Shown one piece after another: positions 36,580-46,435 of a stretch of DNA of 64,000 nt. The position numbers and the translations under genes are program-made. How positions within the stretch are numbered: the stretch's first letter is position 1; every line of letters starts with the position of its first letter. The notes under the pieces are model-generated. The model had not been told where the DNA came from, did not search any database, and saw only the letters and a list, made by a program, of their open reading frames with translations. Source of the stretch: Lampropedia puyangensis (GTDB lineage: Bacteria; Pseudomonadota; Gammaproteobacteria; Burkholderiales; Burkholderiaceae_C); NCBI RefSeq assembly GCF_004833285.1, contig NZ_STFG01000001.1, positions 527,118-591,117 of the forward strand, written 5' to 3'.

Positions 36580-37668
36580 TCACAACCGACCAAATGAAAA
36601 AGCTTCAGTTTTTTCAGTGTTCTCAATCGCATCAATCAGTCGCAATAAAGGGAATAGCTCCCTATAGCGGCTTGCCGTACTGCGAATGTAATGGATGAAT
36701 CGAGGCGTGTCGGCTAGGTACTTGGGCTTGCCATCGCGTAACGTTAGCCGGGCAAAAATGCCAGCTACTTTCAAGTGGCGCTGCAGCCCCATCCATTCCA
36801 CGGCACGGTAGAACTCTCCAAAATCTGCCTCCCATTGCGGCACACTGGCAAGCAGGCCTGCTTTACGGGCGCGTTCCCAGTAGCGAACGGCGATGTCAAT
36901 GAGGAAATCTTCTTCCCAGCTGTGAAAGGCATCGCGCAACAGGCTGGCCAGGTCATAGGTGATGGGGCCATGCAAGGCATCTTGAAAGTCGAGGACGCCG
37001 CTGAGCTGGACGGGGGATTCGGCGTTTTGCGCTTGGGGGGTGACCATCAGGTTCCGCAGCATGTAGTCACGATGCACAAAACAGGTCGGGGCACTTAGAT
37101 TGTGTGAGGCTATGGCTTCGAATGTCTGGTGTAGCGTTTGTTGCTGCGTCGCATTCAATTGGGCCTGTCTGTGCTGGCCCAAATACCAATCGGGGAAAAG
37201 CTGCATTTCACGCATCAATATGGCACGGTCGTATGCAGGGACTTCGGGGTGGGTGCGGCACTGCATTTGTACCAGCCAATCCACGCTTTGTAGCATCAGT
37301 GGGTAGGCCGCATCAGTGTCATAGTCAGGGGCTAGATATTGCAGAACAGTTTGTTTACCAAGATCGTTCATCAATAAGAAACCGTCTTGCAGGCTGCATT
37401 CGAGAATCTTTGGTGTGGGAATCTCCGCAGTATGCAATAAAGCACCTACCTGCATAAATGCATCAAGCGGTTCTTTCTCTGGCGGGGCATCCATGATGAC
37501 GCGGGACGTCCCGCTGGTTGTCTGGATACGAAAGTAGCGTCTGAAGCTGGCATCTGCCGAGGCCAGTTGCAAACTTGCGATGTCTAACTGCTGTGCCGGG
37601 GCAATGGTACTTAACCATCGGTCAAAAATAGCCTTGCGTGCAGGCTCGGTCCACTGGATGTCGGTCAT
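36580..37668 (-). CDS. amgK: N-acetylmuramate/N-acetylglucosamine kinase-like protein
   Basis: A phosphotransferase of 362 residues with an aminoglycoside-kinase-like fold. The catalytic loop is FVHRDYMLRNLMV (about residues 190-202) and the metal site LDFQDALHGPITYDLASLLRD. The neighbouring lptD in divergent orientation is the usual setting of AmgK, which phosphorylates MurNAc at position 1 in peptidoglycan recycling. Its usual partner MurU (uridylyltransferase) should follow it but does not; rsmE lies there instead. ATG 37668 is used; the frame upstream does not look like family sequence. Confidence 0.85.
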   Translation of the reverse strand: MTDIQWTEPARKAIFDRWLSTIAPAQQLDIASLQLASADASFRRYFRIQTTSGTSRVIMDAPPEKEPLDAFMQVGALLHTAEIPTPKILECSLQDGFLLMNDLGKQTVLQYLAPDYDTDAAYPLMLQSVDWLVQMQCRTHPEVPAYDRAILMREMQLFPDWYLGQHRQAQLNATQQQTLHQTFEAIASHNLSAPTCFVHRDYMLRNLMVTPQAQNAESPVQLSGVLDFQDALHGPITYDLASLLRDAFHSWEEDFLIDIAVRYWERARKAGLLASVPQWEADFGEFYRAVEWMGLQRHLKVAGIFARLTLRDGKPKYLADTPRFIHYIRSTASRYRELFPLLRLIDAIENTEKTEAFSFGRL

Positions 37669-37922
37669 AAAAAATGGTGCTGAGGAGGGGCAAATGCCAT
37701 GAAGCGGCTGAATGGGGTTGCTGCTACTGTTGCGCGGCATTTTACAAACGATGGCAGATGCGAACCTGATAATATGCGCCGACTGCAAAGACTTTGCTCT
37801 GTTGGCCCTTGCCTGGCACCATCCTTAATACTGACTGTGCAGGTGCGACATTCACGGGCGTTGCGCGGATGGCTGCAACTGGTGGATTTGGAGCGGAAAT
37901 TGATGAAAAGAAAAGGGAATTT

Positions 37923-40304
37923 GTGAATCGACCCCGACCATTTGCGCCGCAACGTTTGTCGCGGATTGCGCATTCGGCCATGTTGTGCCTGTTAGCCAGC
38001 ACTGTCTCGCCTTCACTTTGGGCGCAAGCACAGCTCGATCATGGGGACTGGAATGGCCCGTTGCTGTTGCAGAGTACGCCTGCATTGCAAGAGAAAATTG
38101 CCCCAGCCCAGGCTGAAAAGAGCCCCATTTACCTTTCTGGTGAGCAGATGGAGGGGCAGCAAGATTCTGAATTACGCGTGACAGGTAATGCGCGTTTACG
38201 CCGTGCCGATACACGCATTCAAGCCGATACCTTGCGCTACGACCCTACCAGCAGCCAAGCGCAAGCGGATGGCAACGTCACAATCGACAGCGCAGCTGAC
38301 CAATATTGGGGCAGTCAATTGCGTCTGAATGTGGATACGTATGAAGGCTACTTCAACGATGTGCGTTACCGCTTTGGCGAGAACCAGGCTTTTGGGCAGG
38401 CCCAGCGTGTCGATTTCATTGATCGTGACCGTTATGTTGTGCATGAGGGCGACTACACCACTTGCCAGCGCGTGGACAGTGATCCCAACTGGCGCCCAGC
38501 GTGGCAGATCAGGGCCAAAGAGTTGACCATTGATCGTGTGGCGGATGTGGGGGTTGCGCGTAATGGCGCGTTGGAGTTCATGGGTGTTCCGATCTTGCCC
38601 GTGCCTTACCTGAGTTTCCCTCTGTCAGATAAGCGCAAGTCAGGTTTTTTGCCGCCAACGGTGGGATTGGACAGCGTATCGGGTCTGCAGTATGAGCAGC
38701 CCTACTACTGGAATATCGCACCCAACCGGGATGCCACTATCACTACGACCGTATTGGCCCGGCGTGGTGTGGACTTGGGTGGTAAATTTCGCTATTTGGA
38801 GCAGAATTTCAGTGGGGAGCTCTCTGGCCGCTATATGCCAAGCGATAGCTTGCGTGATAAAGATCGCTGGAGCGCAGCGTTGCGCCATCGTCAAGTGTGG
38901 GAGTCCCCGGTCGGGAACATCAATTGGGATGCCAACCTCAATCGAGTCAGTGACCACAACTACTGGCGCGACTTTCCGCGGAGTTCCTATGGGCTTGCCG
39001 AGCGTTTGTTACCCAGTGAATTGAACGGTTCATGGCAGCAAGACGATTGGCGTGTGCGCTTGCGCACTTTGAAATGGCAAACCTTGCAAGATATCGATTC
39101 GGTGATCTTGCCGCCCTACGATATGCTGCCGCAGTTGAATGTACGCTACGAACCGTGGAGCCTTGACAGTGGTTTTGACTTTAGCGTGGAGATGGATACC
39201 ACCCGCTTTCAGGCTGACAAAGACTTTACCAATGTGCTTACCGATGGCACCCGTTCATACGCGCTGGCTAAATTAAGCCGCCCTATGGTTGCGCCGCAAG
39301 GGTTTCTGACTCCATCGGTGCAATTGCATGCCAGCTATTACAACTTCGACTCTTCCGCCCTGACTGCAGGTCGTAAGAGCTACTCTCGTGTTTTACCAAC
39401 GTTCAGCATTGACTCTGGTTTGGTGTTTGAGCGCGATACGCAGTTGTTGGGGCGAAACCTGCAACAAACGCTGGAGCCACGCGCGTTCTATACCTACACG
39501 CCTTATAAAAACCAAAGCATGCTGCCGATGTATGACACGGCAGAGCTGGATTTCACGTTCGCCAGTATTTACTCTCCCAACGCATTTGTAGGGCAAGACC
39601 GCATTGCTGACAACAACCTGTTGACGCTCGGCTTGACCTCGCGCTTGATTGCAGCCGATGATGGTGCCGAGCTGGTCAAAGCATCAGTGGCTCAGCGTTT
39701 GCGCTTCAAGGACCAGCGCGTCACAGCACCTGGCGTGGATCCACTGGAGGAGCGTTGGTCAGACATTTTGCTCGGTGGGGCAGTGAATTGGACGCCGCGT
39801 TGGGCAACCAATGGTGTCATTCAGTACAACCACGATCAGCGGCGCACTGTGCGCTACACCATGACGGGCTACTACAAGCCGGGGGATTACAAAGTCCTCA
39901 GTGCAGGCTATCGTATGAAACGCGATGCCAGTAAACACGTGGAGTTTGGTTGGCAGTGGCCCATTTCTGAGTTGTGGCAGTCCACAGCCAGCGCTAAATC
40001 TGATGGCCGCTGGTACGGTGTTGGGCGCGTGAACTACAGCATGCGCGATAAAAAACTGGTCGATACCGTGGTGGGGGTTGAGTACAGCGCCTGCTGCTGG
40101 ACTGGCCGGGTTGTGCTTGAGCGTTTGCAAAACAGCTGGAACAGCTCCAATACGCGCGTTCTGTTCCAGTTAGAACTTACAGGGCTCTCGCGAATCAATA
40201 TCGGTTCTAATCCGCTCAATTCACTGCGCAATAACGTCCCTTACTATCAGGAAATAACCCCTGCGGCGGCGGAGCCTTCAAGCCGCTTTGGCCATTATGA
40301 ATAA
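37923..40304 (+). CDS. lptD: LPS-assembly protein LptD
   Basis: Outer-membrane barrel that inserts LPS in the outer leaflet together with LptE. From GTG 37923 it has 793 residues, the normal size. The signal peptide ends near WAQAQ (residue 36). Residues about 70-150 are the OstA/jellyroll domain (SELRVTGNARLRRADTRIQAD), and the rest forms the barrel. Cys residues in YTTCQR and in YSACCWT could make the disulfides known in the family. AAGGGAA precedes the GTG. ATG 37869 is an alternative but gives a long, acidic leader. Confidence 0.95.
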   Translation: MNRPRPFAPQRLSRIAHSAMLCLLASTVSPSLWAQAQLDHGDWNGPLLLQSTPALQEKIAPAQAEKSPIYLSGEQMEGQQDSELRVTGNARLRRADTRIQADTLRYDPTSSQAQADGNVTIDSAADQYWGSQLRLNVDTYEGYFNDVRYRFGENQAFGQAQRVDFIDRDRYVVHEGDYTTCQRVDSDPNWRPAWQIRAKELTIDRVADVGVARNGALEFMGVPILPVPYLSFPLSDKRKSGFLPPTVGLDSVSGLQYEQPYYWNIAPNRDATITTTVLARRGVDLGGKFRYLEQNFSGELSGRYMPSDSLRDKDRWSAALRHRQVWESPVGNINWDANLNRVSDHNYWRDFPRSSYGLAERLLPSELNGSWQQDDWRVRLRTLKWQTLQDIDSVILPPYDMLPQLNVRYEPWSLDSGFDFSVEMDTTRFQADKDFTNVLTDGTRSYALAKLSRPMVAPQGFLTPSVQLHASYYNFDSSALTAGRKSYSRVLPTFSIDSGLVFERDTQLLGRNLQQTLEPRAFYTYTPYKNQSMLPMYDTAELDFTFASIYSPNAFVGQDRIADNNLLTLGLTSRLIAADDGAELVKASVAQRLRFKDQRVTAPGVDPLEERWSDILLGGAVNWTPRWATNGVIQYNHDQRRTVRYTMTGYYKPGDYKVLSAGYRMKRDASKHVEFGWQWPISELWQSTASAKSDGRWYGVGRVNYSMRDKKLVDTVVGVEYSACCWTGRVVLERLQNSWNSSNTRVLFQLELTGLSRINIGSNPLNSLRNNVPYYQEITPAAAEPSSRFGHYE

Positions 40305-40450
40305 TGGCTTAGCTCAATCCCTCAAGCATTGTGCTGTCGTACTGGCTAGTCAACACAGTGACAAGCATGCACAATGCCTGTCTTGCCAAGTTCGGTGGTT
40401 GGCCGTCTGATGGCTTGCAAGCGCTCTCTGTGGTTTATCTTCATTTGAAA

Positions 40451-41917
40451 ATGACATCCGTTTTGAATACCTTTTATACGCAAAGCAAACGCCTTGTTGC
40501 GGTGGCATGCTTGGCCTCTGCTGTAGCTATCGTCCCGCTGACTGGACAGGCCCAAGGTTTACGCATGCCTGGTTCTGGTAGCGCCAGTGGTGGCCTAACA
40601 GGGAGTGGGGCAAGTGCGGCAGGGGCCTTTGCCAATGACTTGCAAGGTGCTGCATCGAATGCGGCGGCTTCTTCCCGCGATGGTAGTAGCAACCGACAGG
40701 CGGATTTCATCATTGCCTTGGTCAATTCTGAGCCAATTACCAATGTTGAGTTGCAAAACCGCATGGTTCCTGCGCGTGAGTATTTTGCACAGCAAGGTCA
40801 AAACCCCAGTGAAGCGCGCATTCGGCAAGAAGTGCTGAATGTGTTGATTGCGGAACGCTTGCAATTGCAGGAAGCCAAGGCAACCAATCTGACGGTTGAT
40901 GACTTCACGCTGAACCAGGCTGAAGCGAACGTGGCGGCTAAAAACAATGTCAGTGTGACCACCATGTACCAAGAATTGGCGTCCTCAGGCATTGGTCGTG
41001 AACAGTTTCGCCGGCAAATGCGCAACCAGCTAACGTTGATGCGGATTCGCGAGCGGGCTGTGGAAGCGCGTGTGCGCGTTACCGATCAGGAGCTTGATCG
41101 CTACCTGCGAGAGCATCCGGTGGATCAAGGGGAAGCGATTCCTGAGGCGCTCAATTTGGGGCATATCTTGGTGGTTGTTCCAGAAAAAGCCAGCGCAGCT
41201 GAAGAGGCGCAACTCAAGCAGCGCATCGACCAAGCCGCAGAGGCATTGGCTGCTGGCAAGAATTTCGCTGATGTGGCGAAAGAATACTCGCAAGCCAACG
41301 AAGCCAGCCGCGGTGGCGAACTGGGGCTTCGCCCTGTGACCCAATACCCTGATTTGTTTGCCAATGCAGTGGCAGACAAAGCGGTTGGGACGGTTGTGGG
41401 CCCCATTCGATCGGGCGCAGGATTTCATATTTTGAAAGTGCTGGAGCGCCAAGAAGGTGGCGCAGGCATGGTCATTCAAAACCATGCACGTCATATTCTG
41501 ATGACGGCTGCTTCAGGGCGCTCAGCACAGGAAGTGGGCGATATGCTGATGGAAATCCGCGATCGTGTGGTGCGCAATGGAGAGGACTTTGCCGTGCTGG
41601 CGCGTCAGTACTCAGAAGATGGCAGTGCCAAGGATGGTGGTGATTTGGGCTGGGCAGGCCCGGGCATGTTTGTGCCTGAATTTCAGGCCGCGCTCGATGA
41701 GTTACAGCCCGGGGACGTCAGCCAGCCTGTGGTCTCTCGTTTTGGTTTGCACCTGATTCAGTTGCTCGACCGTCGGCAACACAAGATGACGCAACAAGAG
41801 CAGCGTGAATTGGTGCGTAATGAAGCACGAGAGAAAAAAGTCGAAGAAGAGTACCAGAAGTGGATTGATGGCTTGAAAGCGCGTGCTTTTATTGAAATGC
41901 GTGACCAAGACAATTAA
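40451..41917 (+). CDS. surA: Periplasmic chaperone/peptidyl-prolyl isomerase SurA
   Basis: Escorts outer-membrane proteins, including LptD, through the periplasm. It has 488 residues from ATG 40451, with a signal peptide ending near GQAQG (residue 36). A Gly/Ser/Ala-rich linker (about residues 37-85) separates it from the SurA N domain (VNSEPITNVELQNRM onwards). Two PpiC parvulin domains follow: LGHILVVVPEKAS (about 240-330) and ARHILMTAASG (about 350-450). It lies 146 bases after lptD. pdxA, often between surA and ksgA, is missing. Confidence 0.95.
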   Translation: MTSVLNTFYTQSKRLVAVACLASAVAIVPLTGQAQGLRMPGSGSASGGLTGSGASAAGAFANDLQGAASNAAASSRDGSSNRQADFIIALVNSEPITNVELQNRMVPAREYFAQQGQNPSEARIRQEVLNVLIAERLQLQEAKATNLTVDDFTLNQAEANVAAKNNVSVTTMYQELASSGIGREQFRRQMRNQLTLMRIRERAVEARVRVTDQELDRYLREHPVDQGEAIPEALNLGHILVVVPEKASAAEEAQLKQRIDQAAEALAAGKNFADVAKEYSQANEASRGGELGLRPVTQYPDLFANAVADKAVGTVVGPIRSGAGFHILKVLERQEGGAGMVIQNHARHILMTAASGRSAQEVGDMLMEIRDRVVRNGEDFAVLARQYSEDGSAKDGGDLGWAGPGMFVPEFQAALDELQPGDVSQPVVSRFGLHLIQLLDRRQHKMTQQEQRELVRNEAREKKVEEEYQKWIDGLKARAFIEMRDQDN

Positions 41918-42068
41918 TCGTTCTGTTGGGTTGATTGGTTACTACCCAAGGTGATTGGCAATGTCGGGTGCTCTGCATGGTTTACATATGGGGCGCTTGA
42001 TTGGTTTGCTCGAACTGGCGCTTAGTGATCGCCATTCAGGTTTAGTGGTTTGTTTGTGAGATTCTTTT

Positions 42069-42845
42069 GTGCGTCATATTCCTCGTAAGCGTTTTGGTCA
42101 GCATTTCTTGGTTGACGACTCTGTCATTCATCACATCGTCACGGCCATTGATCCGCAACCAGGTCAGCCTGTAGTGGAAATTGGCCCCGGGATGGCGGCT
42201 TTGACCAAGCCTTTGCTCGAACGCCTTGACCGACTCACCGTGATTGAGCTTGACCGTGACTTGGTAGTGCGTTTGCAGCGCAATCCTCAACTCAATGTGG
42301 TGGCCAGCGATGTTTTGCTGGTTGATTTTCGCCAGCTCTCGGAGAGTTTGGGCGGACAGCGTTTGCGGGTGGTAGGCAACTTGCCCTACAACATCTCCAC
42401 TCCGCTGATGTTCCATTTGCTCGATGCGATCGAGGTTGTGCAAGACCAGCATTTCATGCTGCAAAAAGAAGTCATTGACCGCATGTTGGCGCAACCCGGG
42501 ACTTCGGCTTTTGGGCGCATCTCAGTAATGCTTCAATGGCGTTACGCTATGGAGCGTATTCTTGATGTTCCGCCTGAGGCGTTTGATCCACCGCCTCGCG
42601 TTGACAGTTCTGTTGTGCGGATGGTGCCGCTGACGGAATGGACGGCGGTGCCACAACCTTTGCTGGAAGAATTAGTCAAAGTGGCTTTTAGCCAAAAGCG
42701 TAAGCTGGTGCGCCATACATTGGGTAAATGGCTTGAAGCCAAAGGCTTTGCTGGTACGTTTGATGTACAACGCAGGGCTGAGGAAATCCCTGTGGCCGAA
42801 TATGTGGCTTTGGCTGAGGCATTGCACAAAGCAGACGCTGTTTAA
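42069..42845 (+). CDS. ksgA: 16S rRNA dimethyladenosine transferase
   Basis: Dimethylates A1518 and A1519 of 16S rRNA. It has 258 residues. [14 protein letters not shown] is the family start, EIGPGM (residues 37-42) binds SAM, and [10 protein letters not shown] (from residue 104) is the catalytic motif. The C-terminal helical domain ends with [13 protein letters not shown] sequence. The start codon is GTG 42069; no ATG lies close upstream in frame. Confidence 0.96.
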   Translation: MRHIPRKRFGQHFLVDDSVIHHIVTAIDPQPGQPVVEIGPGMAALTKPLLERLDRLTVIELDRDLVVRLQRNPQLNVVASDVLLVDFRQLSESLGGQRLRVVGNLPYNISTPLMFHLLDAIEVVQDQHFMLQKEVIDRMLAQPGTSAFGRISVMLQWRYAMERILDVPPEAFDPPPRVDSSVVRMVPLTEWTAVPQPLLEELVKVAFSQKRKLVRHTLGKWLEAKGFAGTFDVQRRAEEIPVAEYVALAEALHKADAV

Positions 42846-42951
42846 CGGCTGACGGTGTCTACCGGCCAGGTTGTTGATATCAGCCTGTGTGGTTTGTTCT
42901 TGGCGGGGGATTGGCTTAGGCAGTAGTCAATAGCGTCATACAATCGCCGCC

Positions 42952-45504
42952 ATGAATGTTTCCTCTCATGCGGGCACAGACCAAGGCAATCCCTTGTTGC
43001 AGGGCCTCAATCCAGAACAACGTGCGGCAGTGACTTTCACCGGCGGTAATACGCTGATTTTGGCTGGTGCTGGCTCTGGTAAAACACGGGTGTTGACCAC
43101 CCGGATCGCTTGGTTGCTGCAGACCGGACAGGCATCGCCTGGGGGTATTCTGGCCGTAACGTTCACCAATAAAGCCGCGAAAGAAATGGTTACGCGTTTG
43201 ACTGCGATGGTTCCAGTGTCTGTGCGCGGCATGTGGATTGGCACGTTTCATGGATTGTGCAACCGCATGTTGCGTGCGCATGCGCAGACAGTTGGTTTAC
43301 CCAAGCAGTTTCAGATTCTTGACATGCAAGACCAACTCTCTGCCGTCAAGCGAGTGTTGAAGGCGCATAACGTTGACAGTGAGATGCTGCCGCCAAAAAA
43401 GCTGCAATCGTTCATTAATAGCTGTAAGGAAGAGGGCATGCGCCCAGGCGATGTGCCTGTGCGTGATGCTGATTCACGTCAGCGTGTCGAGCTGTACCAA
43501 GTCTACGAGCAGCAATGCCAGAAAGAGGGCGTGGTAGATTTTGGCGAGTTGATGCTGCGCAGTTTTGAACTGCTGCGAGACAATGCCGCTGTGCGCGAAC
43601 ACTACCAAACGCGTTTTCGGCATGTGCTGGTGGATGAGTTTCAAGACACCAACCGCCTGCAATACCAGTGGCTCAAGTTGATCGCTGGTGCGGGATATGC
43701 TCGCGACGAGCAGCGAGGTTTGGCCTGCGTGGTTGCCGTTGGCGACGATGACCAGAGTATTTATGCCTTTCGCGGTGCGCGCGTGGGCAATATGGCAGAT
43801 TTCGTGCGTGAGTTTGGCGTTCAACAGCCTATCAAGCTAGAGCAGAACTACCGCTCATACAGCCATATTTTGGACAGTGCCAACGCATTGATTGCACACA
43901 ATAGCCAGCGTTTGGGTAAAACCCTGCATACTGACCAGGGCGCTGGCGAAGCATTGCGAATTCATGAATCGGTCAATGATTTGGCTGAGGCGCAGTGGAT
44001 CGTCGACGAAGTGCGTCAGTTGATGCAAGTTGATGGCTTTGCAAGGCAAGAAATTGCAGTGCTTTACCGCAGTAACGCACAGAGTCGTTCTTTAGAGTCG
44101 GCATTGATTACGGCCAAGGTTCCTTACCGCATTTATGGGGGACTGCGATTTTTCGAGCGTGCTGAAATTAAACATGCGCTGGCTTATCTGCGCTTGCTCG
44201 AAAATGCTAATGACGACACCAGTTTTTTGCGTGTGGTGAATTTTCCAGCACGTGGTATTGGGGCGCGTAGCATTGAAGGTCTGCAAGATCAAGCGAAGGT
44301 AAAAGGCTCGTCACTTTATGCAGCCTCGGCCACGATGGATGGCCGGGCTGGTGACAAGCTGCGTAGCTTTGTGCAATTGATTGAGCAGTTGCGCCAAGCC
44401 AGCATGGGGCAGACATTACGCGATGTGATTGGCTTGATGCTGGAGCACAGTGGTTTGCTTGCGCACTATCGGGCTGAAAAAGATGGTGTTGACCGTGTTG
44501 AGAACTTAGAAGAACTGGTCAATGCCGCTGAAAGCTTTGTGGTGCAAGAAGGTTATGCGGTGGATGTGACCAGCTTGCCTATGGACGAGCACGGTACCCC
44601 TGTGGGCCAGGGCTTGGCCAGCCAAGGCGTTGACTTGAATGCACCTTGGGAGGAACAAGCCATTGTTCCTGTCGCTCAGCGCACATTGGCTGTACAACCT
44701 GCAGCATTGGATCCTAATCAGTCTTTGTTCGTCGATGTGGATACTGGTGAGACGTTGACGCCATTGGCTGCATTTTTGACGCATGCTGCCTTGGAGGCAG
44801 GGGACAATCAGGCGCAGGCAGGACAAGAGGCCATTCAATTGATGACGGTGCATGCATCTAAAGGTTTGGAGTTTGATGCGGTCTTTATTGCGGGTTTGGA
44901 GGAAGGCTTATTTCCCCACTACAACAGCATGAGCGACCAAGATGGCTTGGAAGAAGAGCGCCGCTTGATGTATGTGGCCATCACGCGTGCACGCAAGCGC
45001 CTGTATCTCAGTCTGGCGCAGGAGCGCATGCTCAATGGGCAGACGCAATACAACGTAGCGAGTCGTTTTCTAGATGAATTACCAGAAGAGTCTGTGCGAT
45101 GGTTGACCCCCAAGCGCAACCCAGCTAGCCGAAATGCAGGGGAATCTTTTGGTGGTTTCTCCAGCACCGGAGGGTGGAATTCAGGCGGACGGCAGTCATC
45201 GACTTATGAGCGCTCAAGCTACTCAGCAAGGCAGGCGGAGGATGTCCCATATCGCGAAGGAGGCCGCTACGGCGCATCTAAACAGGTTGCTTATGGATCA
45301 GGCCCTGTGCCACCCCAGGCATCTGATGGTATTGAGACCCATGGTATTCGTGCCGGACAAAAGGTTTTTCATGCCAAATTCGGTGAAGGGGATGTGTTGG
45401 CGATAGAGGGTAAGGGCGCGGACGCTAAGGCCAAAGTCAATTTCGGCCGGCACGGCACCAAACTGCTGTTGCTGGCTGTTGCCAAGTTGACGGTGGTTGC
45501 CTGA
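42952..45504 (+). CDS. uvrD: UvrD/PcrA-family DNA helicase
   Basis: A superfamily 1A 3'-5' helicase of 850 residues, acting in nucleotide excision and mismatch repair. Walker A is AGAGSGKT (residues 38-45). The following helicase motifs are clear: FTNKAAKEM, VDEFQDTNRLQYQ, GDDDQSIYAFRGARV, LEQNYRS, VHASKGLEFD and ITRARKRLYLS. The C-terminal 100 residues include a Gly/Ser/Tyr-rich linker and a Tudor-like end (GQKVFHAKFGEGDVLAIEG) that in PcrA/UvrD binds RNA polymerase. It runs convergent with the nuclease-family gene. Confidence 0.95.
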   Translation: MNVSSHAGTDQGNPLLQGLNPEQRAAVTFTGGNTLILAGAGSGKTRVLTTRIAWLLQTGQASPGGILAVTFTNKAAKEMVTRLTAMVPVSVRGMWIGTFHGLCNRMLRAHAQTVGLPKQFQILDMQDQLSAVKRVLKAHNVDSEMLPPKKLQSFINSCKEEGMRPGDVPVRDADSRQRVELYQVYEQQCQKEGVVDFGELMLRSFELLRDNAAVREHYQTRFRHVLVDEFQDTNRLQYQWLKLIAGAGYARDEQRGLACVVAVGDDDQSIYAFRGARVGNMADFVREFGVQQPIKLEQNYRSYSHILDSANALIAHNSQRLGKTLHTDQGAGEALRIHESVNDLAEAQWIVDEVRQLMQVDGFARQEIAVLYRSNAQSRSLESALITAKVPYRIYGGLRFFERAEIKHALAYLRLLENANDDTSFLRVVNFPARGIGARSIEGLQDQAKVKGSSLYAASATMDGRAGDKLRSFVQLIEQLRQASMGQTLRDVIGLMLEHSGLLAHYRAEKDGVDRVENLEELVNAAESFVVQEGYAVDVTSLPMDEHGTPVGQGLASQGVDLNAPWEEQAIVPVAQRTLAVQPAALDPNQSLFVDVDTGETLTPLAAFLTHAALEAGDNQAQAGQEAIQLMTVHASKGLEFDAVFIAGLEEGLFPHYNSMSDQDGLEEERRLMYVAITRARKRLYLSLAQERMLNGQTQYNVASRFLDELPEESVRWLTPKRNPASRNAGESFGGFSSTGGWNSGGRQSSTYERSSYSARQAEDVPYREGGRYGASKQVAYGSGPVPPQASDGIETHGIRAGQKVFHAKFGEGDVLAIEGKGADAKAKVNFGRHGTKLLLLAVAKLTVVA

Positions 45505-45532
45505 TGCGTGCGAGGCGACTTTCAAGCCGTTG

Positions 45533-46351
45533 TCAGACAGTCGCGATGCGGTGGTGATTGGGCGAGAAGGTGAAGTCTGATACCAAGGGCAGGTGGTCAG
45601 ACATGCGCCGCCAGATACGCCCACGGGGCACAAAAACTGACGCGGGTGTCAGATGGCGTACAAAAATGCGGTCTAGTTGTACAACCGGCAAAATCGATGG
45701 GTAGGTGAAGGCGCGCTGTGCGTATTCACTAAAGCCCGTTTCGCGCAGTAGTAAGCCCGTTTGGTCACCCCAGTCGTTGAAGTCTCCTGCAATCACCACA
45801 GCTTCGTCTGCTGGTATTTCATCTTGAATGAACTCCCGGATCAATGCGACTTGACGCAGCCTGCTGATGTGGATCAAGCCAAGATGAACTACCAGCACAT
45901 GAACGCAATGGCCTGATACATCAATGCGCGCATGCAAAATACCGCGTTGCTCAAGACGGTGGTCGGAAATGTCCCGCTGCTGTGACCCGAGTACGGGCCA
46001 GCGGCTCAACAATGCATTGCCATGTTCGCCATAGCGGGTAATGGCATTGGTGTAATAGACCGCTTCATAGCCTTCAGGAGCCAGAAACTGCGCCTGAGGA
46101 ATTTCTGGCCAATTGGCAAAGCGTTCTTGCTCTTTGAGGTTGGCTTTGCGTACCTCTTGCAAGCAGATGATGTCTGCATCAAGCTGCTCAACAGCCAGTC
46201 CTAAATTACCAATTTCCAAGCGACTCAAAGGGCCAAGGCCTTGAACCCCTTTGTGGATGTTGTAAGTGGCCACGCGCAGGCGTTCGGGGGCTTGCGCATC
46301 AGTGAGGTGGGGCTGGTCAATTGCGGGGAGGAGCGAGGCAGAAGAGTGCAT
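45533..46351 (-). CDS. Endonuclease/exonuclease/phosphatase-family protein
   Basis: A metal-dependent phosphodiesterase-fold protein of 272 residues with no signal peptide. The motifs of the family appear in order: RVATYNIHKG, CLQEVRKANL with the metal-binding Glu, VHLGLIHISRLRQ, AGDFNDWGD, LDRIFVR and the catalytic SDHLPLV. The substrate, DNA, RNA, lipid or inositol phosphate, cannot be set. It may share a transcript with the CorC-like gene 84 bases upstream. Confidence 0.88.
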   Translation of the reverse strand: MHSSASLLPAIDQPHLTDAQAPERLRVATYNIHKGVQGLGPLSRLEIGNLGLAVEQLDADIICLQEVRKANLKEQERFANWPEIPQAQFLAPEGYEAVYYTNAITRYGEHGNALLSRWPVLGSQQRDISDHRLEQRGILHARIDVSGHCVHVLVVHLGLIHISRLRQVALIREFIQDEIPADEAVVIAGDFNDWGDQTGLLLRETGFSEYAQRAFTYPSILPVVQLDRIFVRHLTPASVFVPRGRIWRRMSDHLPLVSDFTFSPNHHRIATV

Positions 46352-46435
46352 AGTCTGGATTCAAGATGACGGTTTAGTCTCTAGAGATTGCAACAAGCTT
46401 CTGCCACTGGGTTGACTGCGCCCTTGTTTGCGTCT

